Positions 11,904-25,800 of a stretch of DNA of 64,000 bases are shown here, one piece after another. Location: assembly GCA_030248215.1 (NCBI GenBank), contig JASANG010002072.1, forward strand, positions 1 to 64,000, in the 5' to 3' direction. Each line of letters starts with the position of its first letter. Within the stretch, counting starts at the first letter, position 1. A program made the position numbers and the translations under genes. The DNA comes from Enoplolaimus lenunculus. Lineage: Eukaryota > Nematoda > Enoplea > Enoplida > Thoracostomopsidae. The notes under the pieces are model-generated. The model was not told the DNA's origin, searched no databases, and saw nothing but the letters and a program-made list of their open reading frames with translations.

Positions 11904-14623
11904 TATGAGACTCGGTTGAATCTAATAATAATATTAATGTATAATTGTTTTTCAGTGTCGATATTGGTCTCATATTTTGCAATTGGGATGTTGAAATATG
12001 TACCTTAGTTAGTAGCAAATGTAGGTAATTTTGGAAACGACGGTCGTTGTAAATGAGAACGTGCAATTATTTTAACTCAAAATCAGTTAATGAATTATTT
12101 CTGGTCTGTAAATTATTATTGCTGCTTACATAGAATATGACACTCAGAGAAAAAATCGTATCTAGGACAATGTTTCCTCTGATTATCTAGTAGCGTCAAG
12201 CGCGTGATGTGATCGCAGTGTTTCACTGTTTTTTGGGTTATTTTGTATTACTGAAAATCTTATTGCTAAATTGTGTTTAACGTATTTTATGTGCGTATTT
12301 AATTGTGAGGATTTTGTTTTTCTTGATTTTAAAAATATCAGTATGAAAATAAGCGTTAGGTATTGTTGTGTTTGAGTCTTCAGTTGTTTAAATAACTTTA
12401 CTTGGTATAACGTTTGTTTTCTTTTTAATAGTTATAGTCGCTTTGAGCTTCGAAGTTATACCACAGAATACTACTGGAACTAGATGGCAAATTTTTTTCT
12501 AGAACCAGACTCCCAAGCTAAGTGCGCGCATGAGTACAAATTTGGAATTTGGTTTATCTCAAAGTTTTTTAGGAATTTAGTATTGTTTTCTAACTACTTT
12601 ATTGGTTTCCAAGAGCACAATGGGTCCATCCTGTGATTTAATTGACACATGTTCAAATGACAACGACGTATTTCTGTTGTCGTATCAGGGATGGGAGTCT
12701 CGGTCTCGGCAAGTCTCGGGATTTGGCAGGTCTCGTTCTCGGTTTTTGAGTCTCGGTGGTTTGGAACCGAGACCGGAAGTCAAGAATTCAGCAAATGCTG
12801 ATTAACCTATACAAAGTAGAAGTTAATCACAGTTAACCGTTAGCTGTGTCAATTGCCAATAGTCAACACTAGTTTAAAAGTTTGTAGCAGTCATAGTTAC
12901 GAATTAATATGATAATTTTGTGTTGTTCTCACAAGACCCACTGATGTGATATTTGGGCTCGCGAATTGTGAGCAAATTATATTATAATAGTATTATTTAG
13001 GATTTTGCTGTTGCTCGTGCATTTTGTGCTAATACACTGGATTCATGCAGTTTTATGCTTTTGCGACTATCAAATCTTTTTAAAATTCATTCTATCATAA
13101 CAGAACAGCCACCAGCACCACAATCATATATTGAAATTTAGGGATGTAAGTTCCCTAACTGAGCAGAGTTGAGACCTGACTCTATTGAATGTTTGGATCG
13201 TTACGAGAATAAAGATATTGTATTTAACAACACTAGACGGCAATATTTTAGCGCTATAATCAGATACAAATGCAGTTAAGAAAATCACGAAAAACTTTGA
13301 AAACCGCAAAAAACCTTCAAAAAAGAAACTAATTTACTTTAAAAATTAAAATTTTTCGGTAATGATCAAAAATTGACCGAGACCGAGCCTTTTCTTGACC
13401 ATCTCGGTCGTCGGGTCTGGGTCTCGGTCTCGGTTTTTTACCGAGACCGCCCATCCCTGTTGCCGTATACTCTATTATTGCTACTAATTTTATTGTAGCT
13501 TACCAAAATATTTAACTGATACTGAAACATCATTAATAGCTTTTTAATAGGATTTGAAAATTGTATTTGTGCTATGTATCATGGATTGCAATATATCGTT
13601 GTTTCAAATTAAAACCATGTTATTCTGGGTAGCTTGATTTTTGGGCTTCTAAGCTCAATACAGTGGGTGCGTTTGATCTCCGAATGTCCGGTTGTTGAAA
13701 AGGTATATGCATATGTAAAACTATGCAAAATATCACTACCGCAACTTCCGGAGCCTCCAGCACAAATGTTATCAGAGCCGGATATCGATTTTCATCCCGA
13801 ACCGGAGGCACACTTCCGATTGTACCCTGCTAATAGCCGGTTTCAGTAAAGACATGATTTTAAACCTCTAAACCACAAACCTAAAGAATGGATCCATCTT
13901 AACCATAAGAGCGTACCCACTGTATTTTATGCCTAAACCAAAAACCTAAACATAAGAGTAGTATTAAGCCTGCCAATCTCAAAATTATCTAGCCTCCCAG
14001 TGGACATTCGTCTATTTTTCGTGACCAAAGTATACATAGGCTCGAAACGGGTTGGTTTTTTTTATGACTGCTTGGGTCAACTGGCACGATAAAGGCCGCC
14101 CCATTGTCTCGGGACAGCAATATACCGGGAGTTCACACATACTTTGCACTCCTGTTTATATATACACAGCCATATTTAGCATCCAATTAAGACAACTTTC
14201 TATGTGCAAGGAACTTTTCAGTGATGAGGGCCCAGCTGTTCCAACTGTCCAGCTGCCCAACTATCACAACCCTCCCATATGTCCCAACTTTCCCATCTGT
14301 CCCAGCTGTTCCATCTGTCTCATCTGTTCCGGGAAAATGAAACGGCCTTTAGGGTAACATTGGCCAGTGCTTGGAGTCAGCCTAATATGAAATGTATCAG
14401 ACCAAAAATTACGCTAAATTTGAGGCGCTAATCACAGACATAATATAAGATTCGGGTTCCGTTTATATTTTTCTCATAGTATTTCGAACATTCAATGTTG
14501 TGATCGACTTTAAATCCGTTCAGCTTGAAATCGATAAAACGGCCTAGAATATACACTATTAGCGCGGCTTGAATATTCTCGTGCACGACTGACGGCGAGG
14601 ATGTTTTGTGCAAAACTGATGAA
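11904..14623. other. Intergenic region between WDR20 and the Cys-motif gene
   Basis: The two flanking genes converge. The first few hundred bases should be the WDR20 3' UTR; I saw no AATAAA that I would defend. It contains the GTCTCGG-rich inverted-repeat element at 12686-13459 and, at about 14220-14340, a run of simple CCCATCTGTCCCA-like repeats. No further gene is visible. Confidence 0.5.
12686..13459. mobile_element. Non-autonomous DNA element with CAGGGATGGG termini
   Basis: The left end is CAGGGATGGGAGTCTCGGTC and the right end GAGACCGCCCATCCCTG, good inverted repeats. The outside reads TTGTCGTAT on the left and TTGCCGTAT on the right, a probable target duplication with one difference, so an 8-9 bp duplicator such as a hAT relative. 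A related element lies at about 28465-28836, ending CTAGACTCCCATCCCTG. There is no open frame of transposase size. Confidence 0.65.
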
Positions 14624-17600
14624 TTATGGATTCAATGAGGCCCACCCAAGCCATGTCTTAACAGGAATATCCATTCTTTGCGTGTTGAACGACTTGAAAC
14701 ACGAGTCGTTGGCGCGCGAGGTGTTAACCATCACAGATACGACCATGATGCTCAAAGTCGAGGGAGCTCTTATGTCTTGTGCAGTGTTTGTACTGTGTAT
14801 AAGCACTATAAAATACTTTGTACGTGATAATCTTACTTGGGTTCGTATAAAAATGCAGATACGGTCTAGTGAAAGTTTTTCAACTTACTTAGCCTTTCAT
14901 GCACTTTGCAAATCACTTCACCGTTTTCAACGCATTTGCATTCAAAAAATAATGTCTTCCAAACAGAATTAATCGGATGCCAGTTGCGGTCGTGTGATGA
15001 GCACCCGTGTATGTGTTGTTTCGAACCAACTGTCAAGGAGTGTTCCACGTTATCGATCTCAACAATTCGCGGTTTCTTTCCACTGACTATACCATCTTCT
15101 CCTTTCAAATATTGACCGTCTTGTTTGAAATTCGACATTGAGTCATATTCCGTGTTCAATAACTGTGACACACGAGTTACTGTTTTCGACTCATTATAAT
15201 GTTGGGTTGAATTTAACTGAAATTGCACTGCAGGTATACCGTGTCCTTTGTCAAAGTCAAGATTGGACGTGGGCACTTTTGGTATATTTGAAACTTCTTG
15301 CCTTATCAAATTATTTTCTGCAGTTTCAGAACCTGAATATTGCCCTTGCGCGGATTGTGTAAAGTTTTGTAGCAGTCTTGTCTTGTTTTTAGAACCAGTG
15401 TTATTTGATTTGGGCGTTGCATGAGGTGTTGCGTCTTGCGCATTTTTTGCAGAAATAACTGCATTCTCGATGTTAAACTGATGCTCAAATGCCGAATCTT
15501 CACCTATTTTAATAATAGGTAACTTTCGGTTTTTGGAACCTTTTTCGTCGGAAGTTAGTTTCGTAACGCGTTGCCGTGATTGGAAACTCATATTTTCTGT
15601 TGTACCTTGTGATTTGTTTTTTCCCGGATGAGTAGTAGGTAATGCTGAATCCGTCGTTGCTTGATTTTCCTGACTTGATAAGTTTTGCGCTCCATTTTCA
15701 GTCACAATTGAGTCACTCTCAAACGTTATATTCTTATCGGTCTCACTGTTAGATTGATAAGAATCTTCGTAGTTGTAAACCATGATTTCGTCACGATCAG
15801 ATTTGTCATGTTTCAGAATATTTGGCCAGCTTGAATGCGTCGCGACTGTGGTAGAATTCAGCAGCGTTTGCAAATTTTGTGAAATTTGAAATGATAGATT
15901 TTCAGCTTTATTTAGAACTGCATTTGAGTTATTTTCATGCTTAATCATCTTAACTTTTTCGTTGGTAGATACGTGAAGATCCTCGTAGTTGTAAAACAAG
16001 GTATCGTCACGGTCATAATGGTTTTGTTTATTCATCTTTGACCAGTTGAAATATGTTGTGCTTGAAGTTTCTGTTGTAGTTGCTATTGCTGTTGTTCTTG
16101 GTACTGTTGTGGCAGTATACTGTGGCGTTTGAGAACCATGAGAATCTTGTTGGAGCTGAAATTTTAGATTTAGATCAGCAGAATGCTTAGCCAGAAAAAC
16201 GGTTAACTTAATATAGTCGATACTGTACGAGCTTATTTGTCAATAAGAGAATAGTTAAGTGCGTTGTTAAATTTATTATTAAAAGGTATGTGTTTATACA
16301 GTTAATACCTGGTACAGCCCACAGAAGTGAACAATTTCTGCGTTTGGTAACAGTACCAAGCCAATAAAAGTAATGAGAATGTTGCTCAAATGGATTTTCC
16401 TTAATACAAACTTATGATAGTACCAATAATTATATTTAATTGGCTTGTCGAAGACTTCACTTCACAATCTGTCTTAAAAGTACAGACAAGAGAAATATTT
16501 TTGACAACGAAAGGGTCATATCCACTGCATGAACAGAACGATAAACCATAAAACGTGATTCTTATAATTGAGCAGTTGTTCTTGCTGTTATAAGGCAATG
16601 TTCAAAATAGGAATTATTGCAAAAAGTAGCATTTTACCTTTGGGTTGCCAATATTTTGAATATTAGCAGTGATCACGCGTGATGACGTATTTGACACGGC
16701 TGATACAAGACCAGAAACAGATTCAACCCGATTTGTCGCCGTAATGCAACTGAAATTACACTTAACCGGTATCGCTAATGAGCTGTTGTTTTGAGAATTT
16801 GGCTCAAACAATGATGACGTGGAGCCACCTGCGAATTCGGTTGGTTGCAGATTTTGCTTCATTGCTAAACGTGATTTTTCTGGTCGAAATTTTGTATCGT
16901 TAGTTGTGCCATATTCATTCAAACGATTTAAACCACTTGAATTTGTTTGTATTTCCGTGGATAATAGCTTGGCTACTGTAGCTATGCTGTCCGGAGTGTA
17001 AATGCTTTCAGAAGTAGCCGATGATGACCATAACGCTGAAGTACCAGATGAATTCAGAGAACCGGCACGAGCGGTCTGAAAAGTGCCACTTGTGTGAAGA
17101 TCTTGATGTTCGTTTGCTATTGTATTATGGTCAAAATTTTGGGGTTTATCTTCGGTTGGTCCAAAGTGACCTGCAGTGGTAACGCCTCGAAAATGATCAG
17201 TTAACAATTCCACTTGTTTTTGAAATGATGCAAGAGTTGAAGTCATACCGATAGAATGTGTTGATAACACCAAACTGGATAGCTGTTCGTTCGCACCTTC
17301 TTCGAAACGAATAGAATTATTGACCTTTTTGTCGCTACTAAGAACATGAGAGATGGTTGATTTTGCACCTGGAAGGGATCCGTAAAGCGTTTCATTTTGT
17401 GACGAATTTTTACTATTGCTGGCAGTTACAGTTTCCACAGTAGTGATGAATGTTTCTTGCGTTTGGGTGGATACCTCTAGCACCTTCGGTTGCGTAATTG
17501 AAAGTGTAGAAGTCGTTGTTGGCTGCAGATTGGCGGTGTCATTGGTTTTGTCATCCACAAATCTAGAGTCTAAAATAAAGCATTTGGTGAAATGTTTGCG

Positions 17601-19911
17601 ACATGTGCTTAGGATAAACGCTAAATTTTAAATACTAACACGGCTCTTGTATACTTTCCGATGCAGGTATACACACAGTCTAAGACTGTTGGCTTGGAAT
17701 TTTTTGAAAAGCCTTACCAAAACCTATAGGCTTAAACCTAAAAGTTTGTGTATACCCACAAAGTCTGAGCCTAACAGCGTCATGAGCTCACAGTTTAGCA
17801 TATAAATGAAATCTACCCGGGACTTCCATCTTTTGAACTCAAGCAGATGGAAAAGCATCGCCAACTATATGTCGACGGTATGCTGCCGGCTAGCATACTT
17901 ACATTGCACTGCATTATCGAGTATGTCTCACATGCTTACATGAAACAATTTTCAACAAGGCAGTCCCTTGTCCGTCCACGCTATTTTCTTGGACAAATTT
18001 TGCATTCGAACGCATCTACTAACCCAGTGTAAATCTCGGCGTTTAAATTTTCTACCTTTCCCGTTTTCCAACCAAAACCTTGGCTTCAAATTTTTTTGCT
18101 AACCAAGGGAAGATCTAGGCATTTTAATTTTCCACTTTTCTCGTTTTCTAAACAATATGTATGCTTCAAAGTTTCCCTGCCCACCCAGGGTAAATCTAGG
18201 CGTTTAAATTTTCCGCTTTACCCGTTTTTCAAATAAACCTATGCTTCAGATTTTTCTCACCAACCAACTGAAAATCTAGGTATGTTAATTTTCCACTTTT
18301 TCCATTTTCCAAACAAAGCCTATGGTTCTTATTTTCCAAACCAACCCAGGGTAAATCTAGGTGTTTAACTTTCCTGTTTTCCAACCAATACATATGATTC
18401 AGATTTTTCTTACCATCCAAGGAAAAATCTAGGCATTAAAGTTTTCCACTTTTCCTGTTATCCGAACCTCGCTTACATCTCTATGGTTGCCTACCAAACA
18501 AAACGAATCACATGCCTACGTTTGAACTTTCCTGTTTTACACCTTTCCCGTTTTCCGGCTCGAAGTACACATCCTAATATTCCAGTAAAAGCAACCAAAC
18601 TATTCCTTCCCAATCAGACCTAGAGAAGCTCTATACGTTTAACTTTTCCAGTTTTCCGAACCTCGCGTCACCTCTAATTTTTCCTACCAAACATGGGAAC
18701 GCGCCACGCACAGGCTTTTTCAACTGCTTTCATCGTCGACTATATGTCGACCGTACCTACGTTGCCGGTTAGCATACATACAGTGCATTTCATTATATTG
18801 CATGTGCACATAACGGACAAGCAGGTCTCACATGCTTACACAAAAATAACAGTAGCGCTGAACGTTTTGACGATTTTAATACCCTCTGGCCTTAAAAAGT
18901 TCAGCCCCGTATTAACGACAAAATCTTAGTAGAGAGTTCAAAAAATTTCTAGAAGGGCATGGAAAACTTTGCTAACATAAAGTTATCTGAATGCGGTTGA
19001 AAAATGTTTAGGTTAGAGAGCGAAGCTTTATATCCGTCGTAGTTGCGGGTTTGCACGGAGATCCTGCCGAACTCTTGTATATAACTTTACGACAAAGTAG
19101 TCGGTCCGTGTTTGTGCAAAAACACTTCAGATGATTGTAACGGTAGATTTGTTTCGCGCTTTCCTCAACAATTGATCCATCAAATACTTCGCATTGGCCT
19201 AAAATTTATAAAATGTTTCTGTTTTTAACCATTAAAAGTGTACTATTTATGCAATAGGCACTACTAAATTATGTACTGTATTAAGCAATAAATATTGTAA
19301 ATATTTTAAATCTAATACATCAAGCCCCACCCATCTTCCGAGTACTCTCCATCGACTTCCTTGTCTGCTTTATGACGCATTTGCGCTTTATATTTTATAA
19401 CGCAGTCAAGATAAACCAATAACTGGTTATGGATTTTGATTTCTGGAAACTAATATCGTTGGAACCAAAACACCCATTGCGTTTGCATTGAACATAAATG
19501 TGGAATAAGCTGCTTTAGACAAAACGTATTTGAACCACTAGCAGTTCCAGGGGGACACCCAGATCTTGCACCCAAAAACGGGGATCAAAACGAAACATTG
19601 GTTTCAAAATTTTGGGCAAAATTACGGTTGGCGTCTCGGTCGCTTAACTTGTGAACTTTTTCACTATAATATATCACACGACCGTTTGCAATGTTTGAAT
19701 CCGCTAGTATATAATTTGAACTTGCCTTGATCTAAATAATCTTTACCACGTAGCGTATGGCAAATGTAAACGTCGTCAAATATACATCGGCAGGTCAGAC
19801 TGCCATCTCTGATACGCATTGATGCATCCACAGGGGCGGTGTTCCTTGTTGACGTTAAGCATCCAGCATCGTGTTTACTCAACTGATGCGGTATTTGGTA
19901 CGCAAATGTCA
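14624..19911 (-). CDS. Secreted-looking Ser/Thr/Asn-rich protein with two C-x(20-22)-C-x-C-x7-C motifs; 5' end not found
   Basis: Four minus-strand exons join in phase: 19911-19747, 17569-16638, 16155-14889, 14805-14624 (stop). The first gives GCLTSTRNTA...LTCRCIFDDVYICHTLR. The two large exons give about 730 residues rich in Ser, Thr, Asn and Gln with many N-x-S/T sites. The third exon ends with HGCSSHDRNWHPINSVWK...FFECKCVENGEVICKVHERL. The two Cys clusters share spacing (22 or 20 residues, then CxC, then seven, then C), like the second half of fibronectin type I or VWC domains. An internal duplication is visible: DRDDTLFYNYED near the start of exon 3 and DRDEIMVYNYED about 75 residues later. 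The mucin-like character suggests an extracellular glycoprotein; that is inference. The start, signal peptide and further 5' exons are not located. I do not recognise the family. Confidence 0.6.
17640..18950. repeat. Minisatellite block and SINE fragments in an intron of the minus-strand Cys-motif gene
   Basis: At about 18030-18680 there are roughly eight degenerate copies of an about 80-bp unit (TTTCCCGTTTTCCAACC, then CCTACCAACCCAGGGTAAAT, then CTAGGCGTTTAAATTTTCC), the same unit as at 35-38 kb. On both sides (17850-17990 and 18690-18850) are SINE fragments with GTCGAC...CATGCTTACA phrases. This fits a SINE split by a minisatellite-bearing element. Confidence 0.6.
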
Positions 19912-21494
19912 CTGAAATCAATGTCCTGCTCAATTCTAATGCGTCGTATACTGATACGGTGCACTGTTTTGTATGCAACGACACGTTTTGGAAGTTGTTC
20001 TATAGTGACCCCAATAATAGGGTATAGCGTGATATTTATTTTGCCTCTACAGCGGTTTTACCTCTGTGATTCTGTTACAGACTGTTATTTACTTCTAAGT
20101 CTGTCTTTGTTACTTTGATCCAACACGCTTCCTTTTTATTGTGTCCGTTCGGCAGAATTGGTTTGTTCCGAAGCATTTTTATAGATGGTCATGACCGTTA
20201 ATTTTTTTCTGGATTTAATACAGCTTAAGCGGGTTGTCCAAGCGTCTGTTACATATTTGAGCAGTATATACCATTCTTCAGCTTTGGTCTCTGTTTTGGA
20301 CTGTAATTATGACTCATGAAGGGCTATATATCAACTAACACTCTAATTAGGATACATAATCCTATTGATTGTGACTCAAAATGGGAACTCTCTCGTACAA
20401 TCCCCTCTTTTGTTGGTGTCACTACAGTAGCGAACTACTGTTTAATCTGAACGGTGCCGGTGCTTGTTTTAGGAGGTGGTGTTCAACCCGTAACATCATT
20501 AATAAACAAATAACATTCTGCAAGTTCACCCGTAAATATTACAAATTAGATTGACAAGCACAATGCAAATCGGAACTAAAAATAATGGAAAAGGAAATGG
20601 TCAAAATAATTTATTATCTTTAAACGAAAAATTTTCAATTTATTATCTATAGCTCCTTCTCACATTGAGTTGCCTATGGGCAACTCAGCGCAGTGTATAT
20701 ACGGTAAGTAATATATATCGCAAAGTGTTTAACAATTTCAACACGTATACATAGTACTAAATCACCACAAGACGTGAGAACCCCATCGGGCTCGAGCGTC
20801 AAGCTCCTACAGCTGAGTGGTGATGGTATACGCCCCCCACTCCAGTCACTGGAGTTCGAATCCTAGCATAAAAATAGGTCTCAGGGATAAAGAAAATATT
20901 CATGTGATAAAGGGTTAAATATAAATTTTGAAACATTTTTCATTTTTCAAGCATTAACAGTGGCAAGTAAAGCTTCTTAAGATGTTTTGGAAGAAATAAT
21001 AGCGCGTGTAAAGTTTTAAGATGTTAAATAAATTATATTTCTATTTTTAAGCGAACATTTGTAGCGTATATCATAGGGACACGGTAGTGTCACCTATTAT
21101 ATGTTTCGCTCAAAGTGTAAATTTTTATGTTTTGGCATATAAAATTGTGGCGAATGCAGATATACCGGATGCACTTTAGGATTTGATTGATGATTCTAGG
21201 ATGAATGTTGTGTTGTGGGGTTTTTTGCAAACAATCTGGTCAAGCTGTATTAGAGATCGAAAACAAACGCAAACAATTTCTGAAAAATTGCCCTTAGTAA
21301 TCTTAGCATATTAAGCACACCCACGGGATGAATTTTAGGTAATAACAGAACTTGATAAGCACTATTGCATAGGCACATAAGGATACGATAACACTGTTGC
21401 AAAAAAATTTATATATCGATTGATTTTTTTAAACTTTTATAGTAAACACATATGTTACTACGTATTGCAAACATATACATAGCTAGTAACACCA

Positions 21495-22560
21495 CTGTTA
21501 GTCCAGGTAAAAACAGGGACTTCAGAATTTTCCACTAAGCAGCTGGATAAGCTGGCTTTCGGAGCGGGGATCGAACTGTCAGGGTATGGATACAAGCATG
21601 TTTCACATGCTTACGTGCCCATAATTTCAACTAGGTCGTCCCGTGACTGTCCACCCTATTCTCGACTGGATACCGTGTTCATAGCTCGGCGGTCTATCGT
21701 TGTGTTCACGGAGTAGCCTCCATGTCAGTCTAAGTAGGAACCAGGAGTTCAGACCTTTGAACTAAGCAGTTGGAAAAGCGGGCCTCCAGAGCCGAGCAGC
21801 CTACGGATCTTTAAACGAATATTCTACCACTGCGCCGCACAGTCCGCCTCTCTAACGGCACTATACATGTCGACCTGCGTTTGAACTAAGCAGTTGGAAG
21901 AGTGGACCTACAGAGAACAACACTGTTAGTACAGGTAAAAACAGGGACTTCAGAATTTTTCACTAAGCAGCTGGATAAGCTGGCTTTAGGAGCGGGGATC
22001 GAACTCTCAGGGTATGAATACAAGCATGTTTCACATGCTTACGTGCCCATAATTTCAACAAGGTCGTCCAGTGAGCGTCCATCCTATTCTCGACTGGATA
22101 CCGTGTTCATAGTTCGGCGGTCTACCATTGTGTTCACGGAGTCGCCTCCATGTCCGTCTAAGTAGGAACCAGGAGTTCAGACCTTTGAACTAAGCAGTTG
22201 GAATAGCGGGCCACCAGAGCCGAGCAGCCTACGGATCTTTAAACGAATATTCTACCACTGCGCCGCGCAGTCCGCCTCTCTAACGGCACTATACAGTCGA
22301 CCGTTTACTGCCAGCTCCCTCCCATGACCGTCCACCTTATTCTCGACTGGATACCGTGTTCATAGCTCGGAGGTCTACCATTGTGTTAACGGAGTAGCCT
22401 CCATGTCAGTCTAACTAGGAACCGGGAATTCAGACCTTTGTACTAAGCAGTTGGAACAGCGGGCCTCCAGAGCGGGGATCGAAACCTTAGTCTACGGATC
22501 CTTAAGCGAAGACTATACCACTTCGCCACGCAGCCCGCTTGTCTAACTGCATTTTTCATC
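21495..22560 (-). repeat. Three head-to-tail copies of a tRNA-Leu-like SINE
   Basis: Shared phrases appear in order in successive units: TCACATGCTTACGTGCCC, TTCGACTGGATACCGTG, CAGACCTTTGAACTAAGCAG, and a tRNA-like end. Read on the minus strand, the tRNA-like ends (about 22536-22471, and near 22280 and 21845) run GGGCTGCGTGGCGAAGTGGT, then CGCTTAAGGATCCGTAG, then GTTTCGATCCCC. That gives A-box and B-box sequences and a TTAAG loop typical of tRNA-Leu(TAA). Other copies lie at 43938-45240 (interrupted), 45250-45360, 46980-47330 and 48130-48290. Confidence 0.75.
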
Positions 22561-22840
22561 AACAATATGTGTTGTCCTTTTGCCGCCAGCTAGCATACCT
22601 CTGTGCACATGCGTTGTTTTATATACATATGTAATTGGTAATAATATACTTGCTTGTGTGCGTTATTGTCGTTGTACAACCACGAGAATTTGAATACGTG
22701 GTTTGGAAATGACAAAAAGAAAAAATTTTCTGGCATACAGAAAACACGCGGAAAGAAATCGCAAGGTACTGTTTTATTTTATATTAAAGCTATAAAAAAG
22801 CCGTTTAACATAGATTGTATTCTGATAAACAACACATTTC

Positions 22841-25800
22841 ATGTTGTGAAATTTTGCATTTTTTGACTTCAAATTTTGCCAGGCTGATATTTCTGTAAAT
22901 GAACACAATGTCGTTTGCAGTGAAATTTTAATTGATTTTGAATGTTTTTAACATGACCGCGTAAAAATTTCACCAGTTTAAGTTTTAGTTGGCCAATAGC
23001 AAGTGAAAATATGTTCATTTTCCAAAATGCGATTTTATAATGCAAAAATTTCGGATCAAATTTTTGTATTCAAGAATAACGCGTGAAAAAACCGAACTAT
23101 ATAATGCAATCTAACGCTGTAAGATTATTTTCACCTGCATTTTCTGGTTTCAGGCCTTAACCAGTCGTAAATTTCTTAAAACCTTTCATGTTGTGAAATT
23201 TTGAATTTTTGGACTTCAAATTTTACCAGGCCGATATTTCTGTAAATGAACACAATGTCGTTTGCAGTGAAATTTTACTTGATTTTCAATGTTTTTAACA
23301 TGACCGCATAAAAATTTTACCAGTTCTGGGTTTCGTTGGCCAATAGCAAGTGAAAATATGTTCTTTTCCAAAATGTGATTTTGTAATGGCAAAAATTTCG
23401 GATCAAATTTTTTGTATTCAAGAATAACGCGTGAAAAAACCGAACTATATAACGAAATGTAACGCTGTAAGATTATTTTCACCTGCATTTTCTGGTTTCA
23501 GGCCTTAACCAGTCGTAAATTTTCTAAAACCTTTCATGTTGTGAAATTTTGAATTTTTGACTTCAAATTTTACCAAGCCGATATTTCTGTAAATGAACAC
23601 AATGTCATTTGCAGTGAAATTTTACTTGATTTTCAATGTTTTTAACATGACCGCATAAAAATTTCACCAGTTTTGGCTTTCGTTGGCCAATAGCAAGTGA
23701 AAATATGTTCATTTTCCAAAATGTGATTTTGTAATGGCAAAAATTTCGGATCAAATTTTTTGTATTCAAGAATAACGCTTGAAAAAACCGAACTATATAA
23801 CGCAATCTAACGCTGTAAGATTATTTTCACCTGCATTTTCTGGTTTCAGGCCTTAACCAGTCGTAAATTTCCTAAAACCTTTCATGTTGTGAAATTTTGA
23901 ATTTTTGACTTCAAATTTTACCAGGCCGATATTTCTGTAAATGAACACAATGTCGTTTGCAGTGAAATTTTACTTGATTTTCAATGTTTTTAACATGACC
24001 GCATAAAAATTTCACCAGTTTTGGCTTTCGTTGGCCAATAGCAAGTGAAAATATGTTCATTTTCCAAAATGTGATTTTGCAATGGCAAAATTTTCGGATC
24101 AAATTTTTTGTATTCAAGAATAACGCGTGAAAAAACCGAACTATATAACGAAATCTAACGCTGTAAGATTATTTTCACTCACATTTTCTGGTTTCAGGCC
24201 TTAACCAGTCGTAAATTTTCTAAAACCTTTCATGTTGTGAAATTTTGAATTTTTGACTTCAAATTTTACCAAGCCGATATTTCTGTAAATGAACACAATG
24301 TCGTTTGCAGTGAAATTTTACTTGATTTTCAATGTTTTTAACATGACCGCATAAAAATTTCACCAGTTTTGGCTTTCGTTGGCCAATAGCAAGTGAAAAT
24401 ATGTTCATTTTCCAAAATGTGATTTTGTAATGGCAAAAATTTCGGATCAAATTTTTTGTATTCAAGAATAACGCTTGAAAAAACCGAACTATATAACGCA
24501 ATCTAACGCTGTAAGATTATTTTCACCTGCATTTTCTGGTTTCAGGCCTTAACCAGTCGTAAATTTCCTAAAACCTTTCATGTTGTGAAATTTTGAATTT
24601 TTGACTTCAAATTTTACCAGGCCGATATTTCTGTAAATGAACACAATGTCGTTTGCAGTGAAATTTTACTTGATTTTCAATGTTTTTAACATGACCGCAT
24701 AAAAATTTCACCAGTTTTGGCTTTCGTTGGCCAATAGCAAGTGAAAATATGTTCATTTTCCAAAATGTGATTTTGTAATGGCAAAAATTTCGGATCAAAT
24801 TTTTTGTATTCAAGAATAACGCGTGAAAAAACCGAACTATATAACGAAATCTAACGCTGTAAGATTATTTTCACCTGCATTTTCTGGTTTCAGGCCTTAA
24901 CCAGTCGTAAATTTTCTAAAACCTTTCATGTTGTGAAATTTTGAATTTTTGACTTCAAATTTTACCAATTTTACCAGCCGATATTTCTGTAAATGAACAC
25001 AATGTCGTTTGCAGTGAAATTTTACTTGATTTTCAATGTTTTTAACATGACCGCATAAAAATTTCACCAGTTTTGGCTTTCGTTGGCCAATAGCAAGTGA
25101 AAATATGTTCATTTTCCAAAATGTGATTTTGTAATGGCAAAAATTTCGGATCAAATTTTTTGTATTCAAGAATAACGCTTGAAAAAACCGAACTATATAA
25201 CGCAATCTAACGCTGTAAGATTATTTTCACCTGCATTTTCTGGTTTCAGGCCTTAACCAGTCGTAAATTTCCTAAAACCTTTCATGTTGTGAAATTTTGA
25301 ATTTTTGACTTTAAATTTTACCAGGAAGATATTTCTGTAAATGAACACAATGTCGTTTGCAGTAACATTTTACTTGATTTTCAATGTTTTTAACATGACC
25401 GCATAAAAATTTCACCAGTTTTGGCTTTCGTTGGCCAATAGCAAGTGAAAATATGTTCATTTTCCAAAATGTGATTTTGTAATGGCAAAAATTTCGGATC
25501 AAATTTTTTGTATTCAAGAATAACGCGTGAAAAAACCCGAACTATATAACGAAATCTAACGCTGTAAGATTATTTTCACCTGCATTTTCTGGTTTCAGGC
25601 CTTAACCAGTCGTAAATTTTCTAAAACCTTTCATGTTGTGAAATTTTGAATTTTTGACTTCAAATTTTACCAGGCCGATATTTCTGTAAATGAACACAAT
25701 GTCGTTTGCAGTGAAATTTTACTTGATTTTCAATGTTTTTAACATGACCGCATAAAAATTTCACCAGTTTTGGCTTTCGTTGGCCAATAGCAAGTGAAAA

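Noticed and set aside
20750-20880. tRNA-like GAGTTCGAATCC B box on the plus strand
   Set aside because: No matching cloverleaf could be drawn around it, so it is at most a degenerate tRNA-derived fragment.
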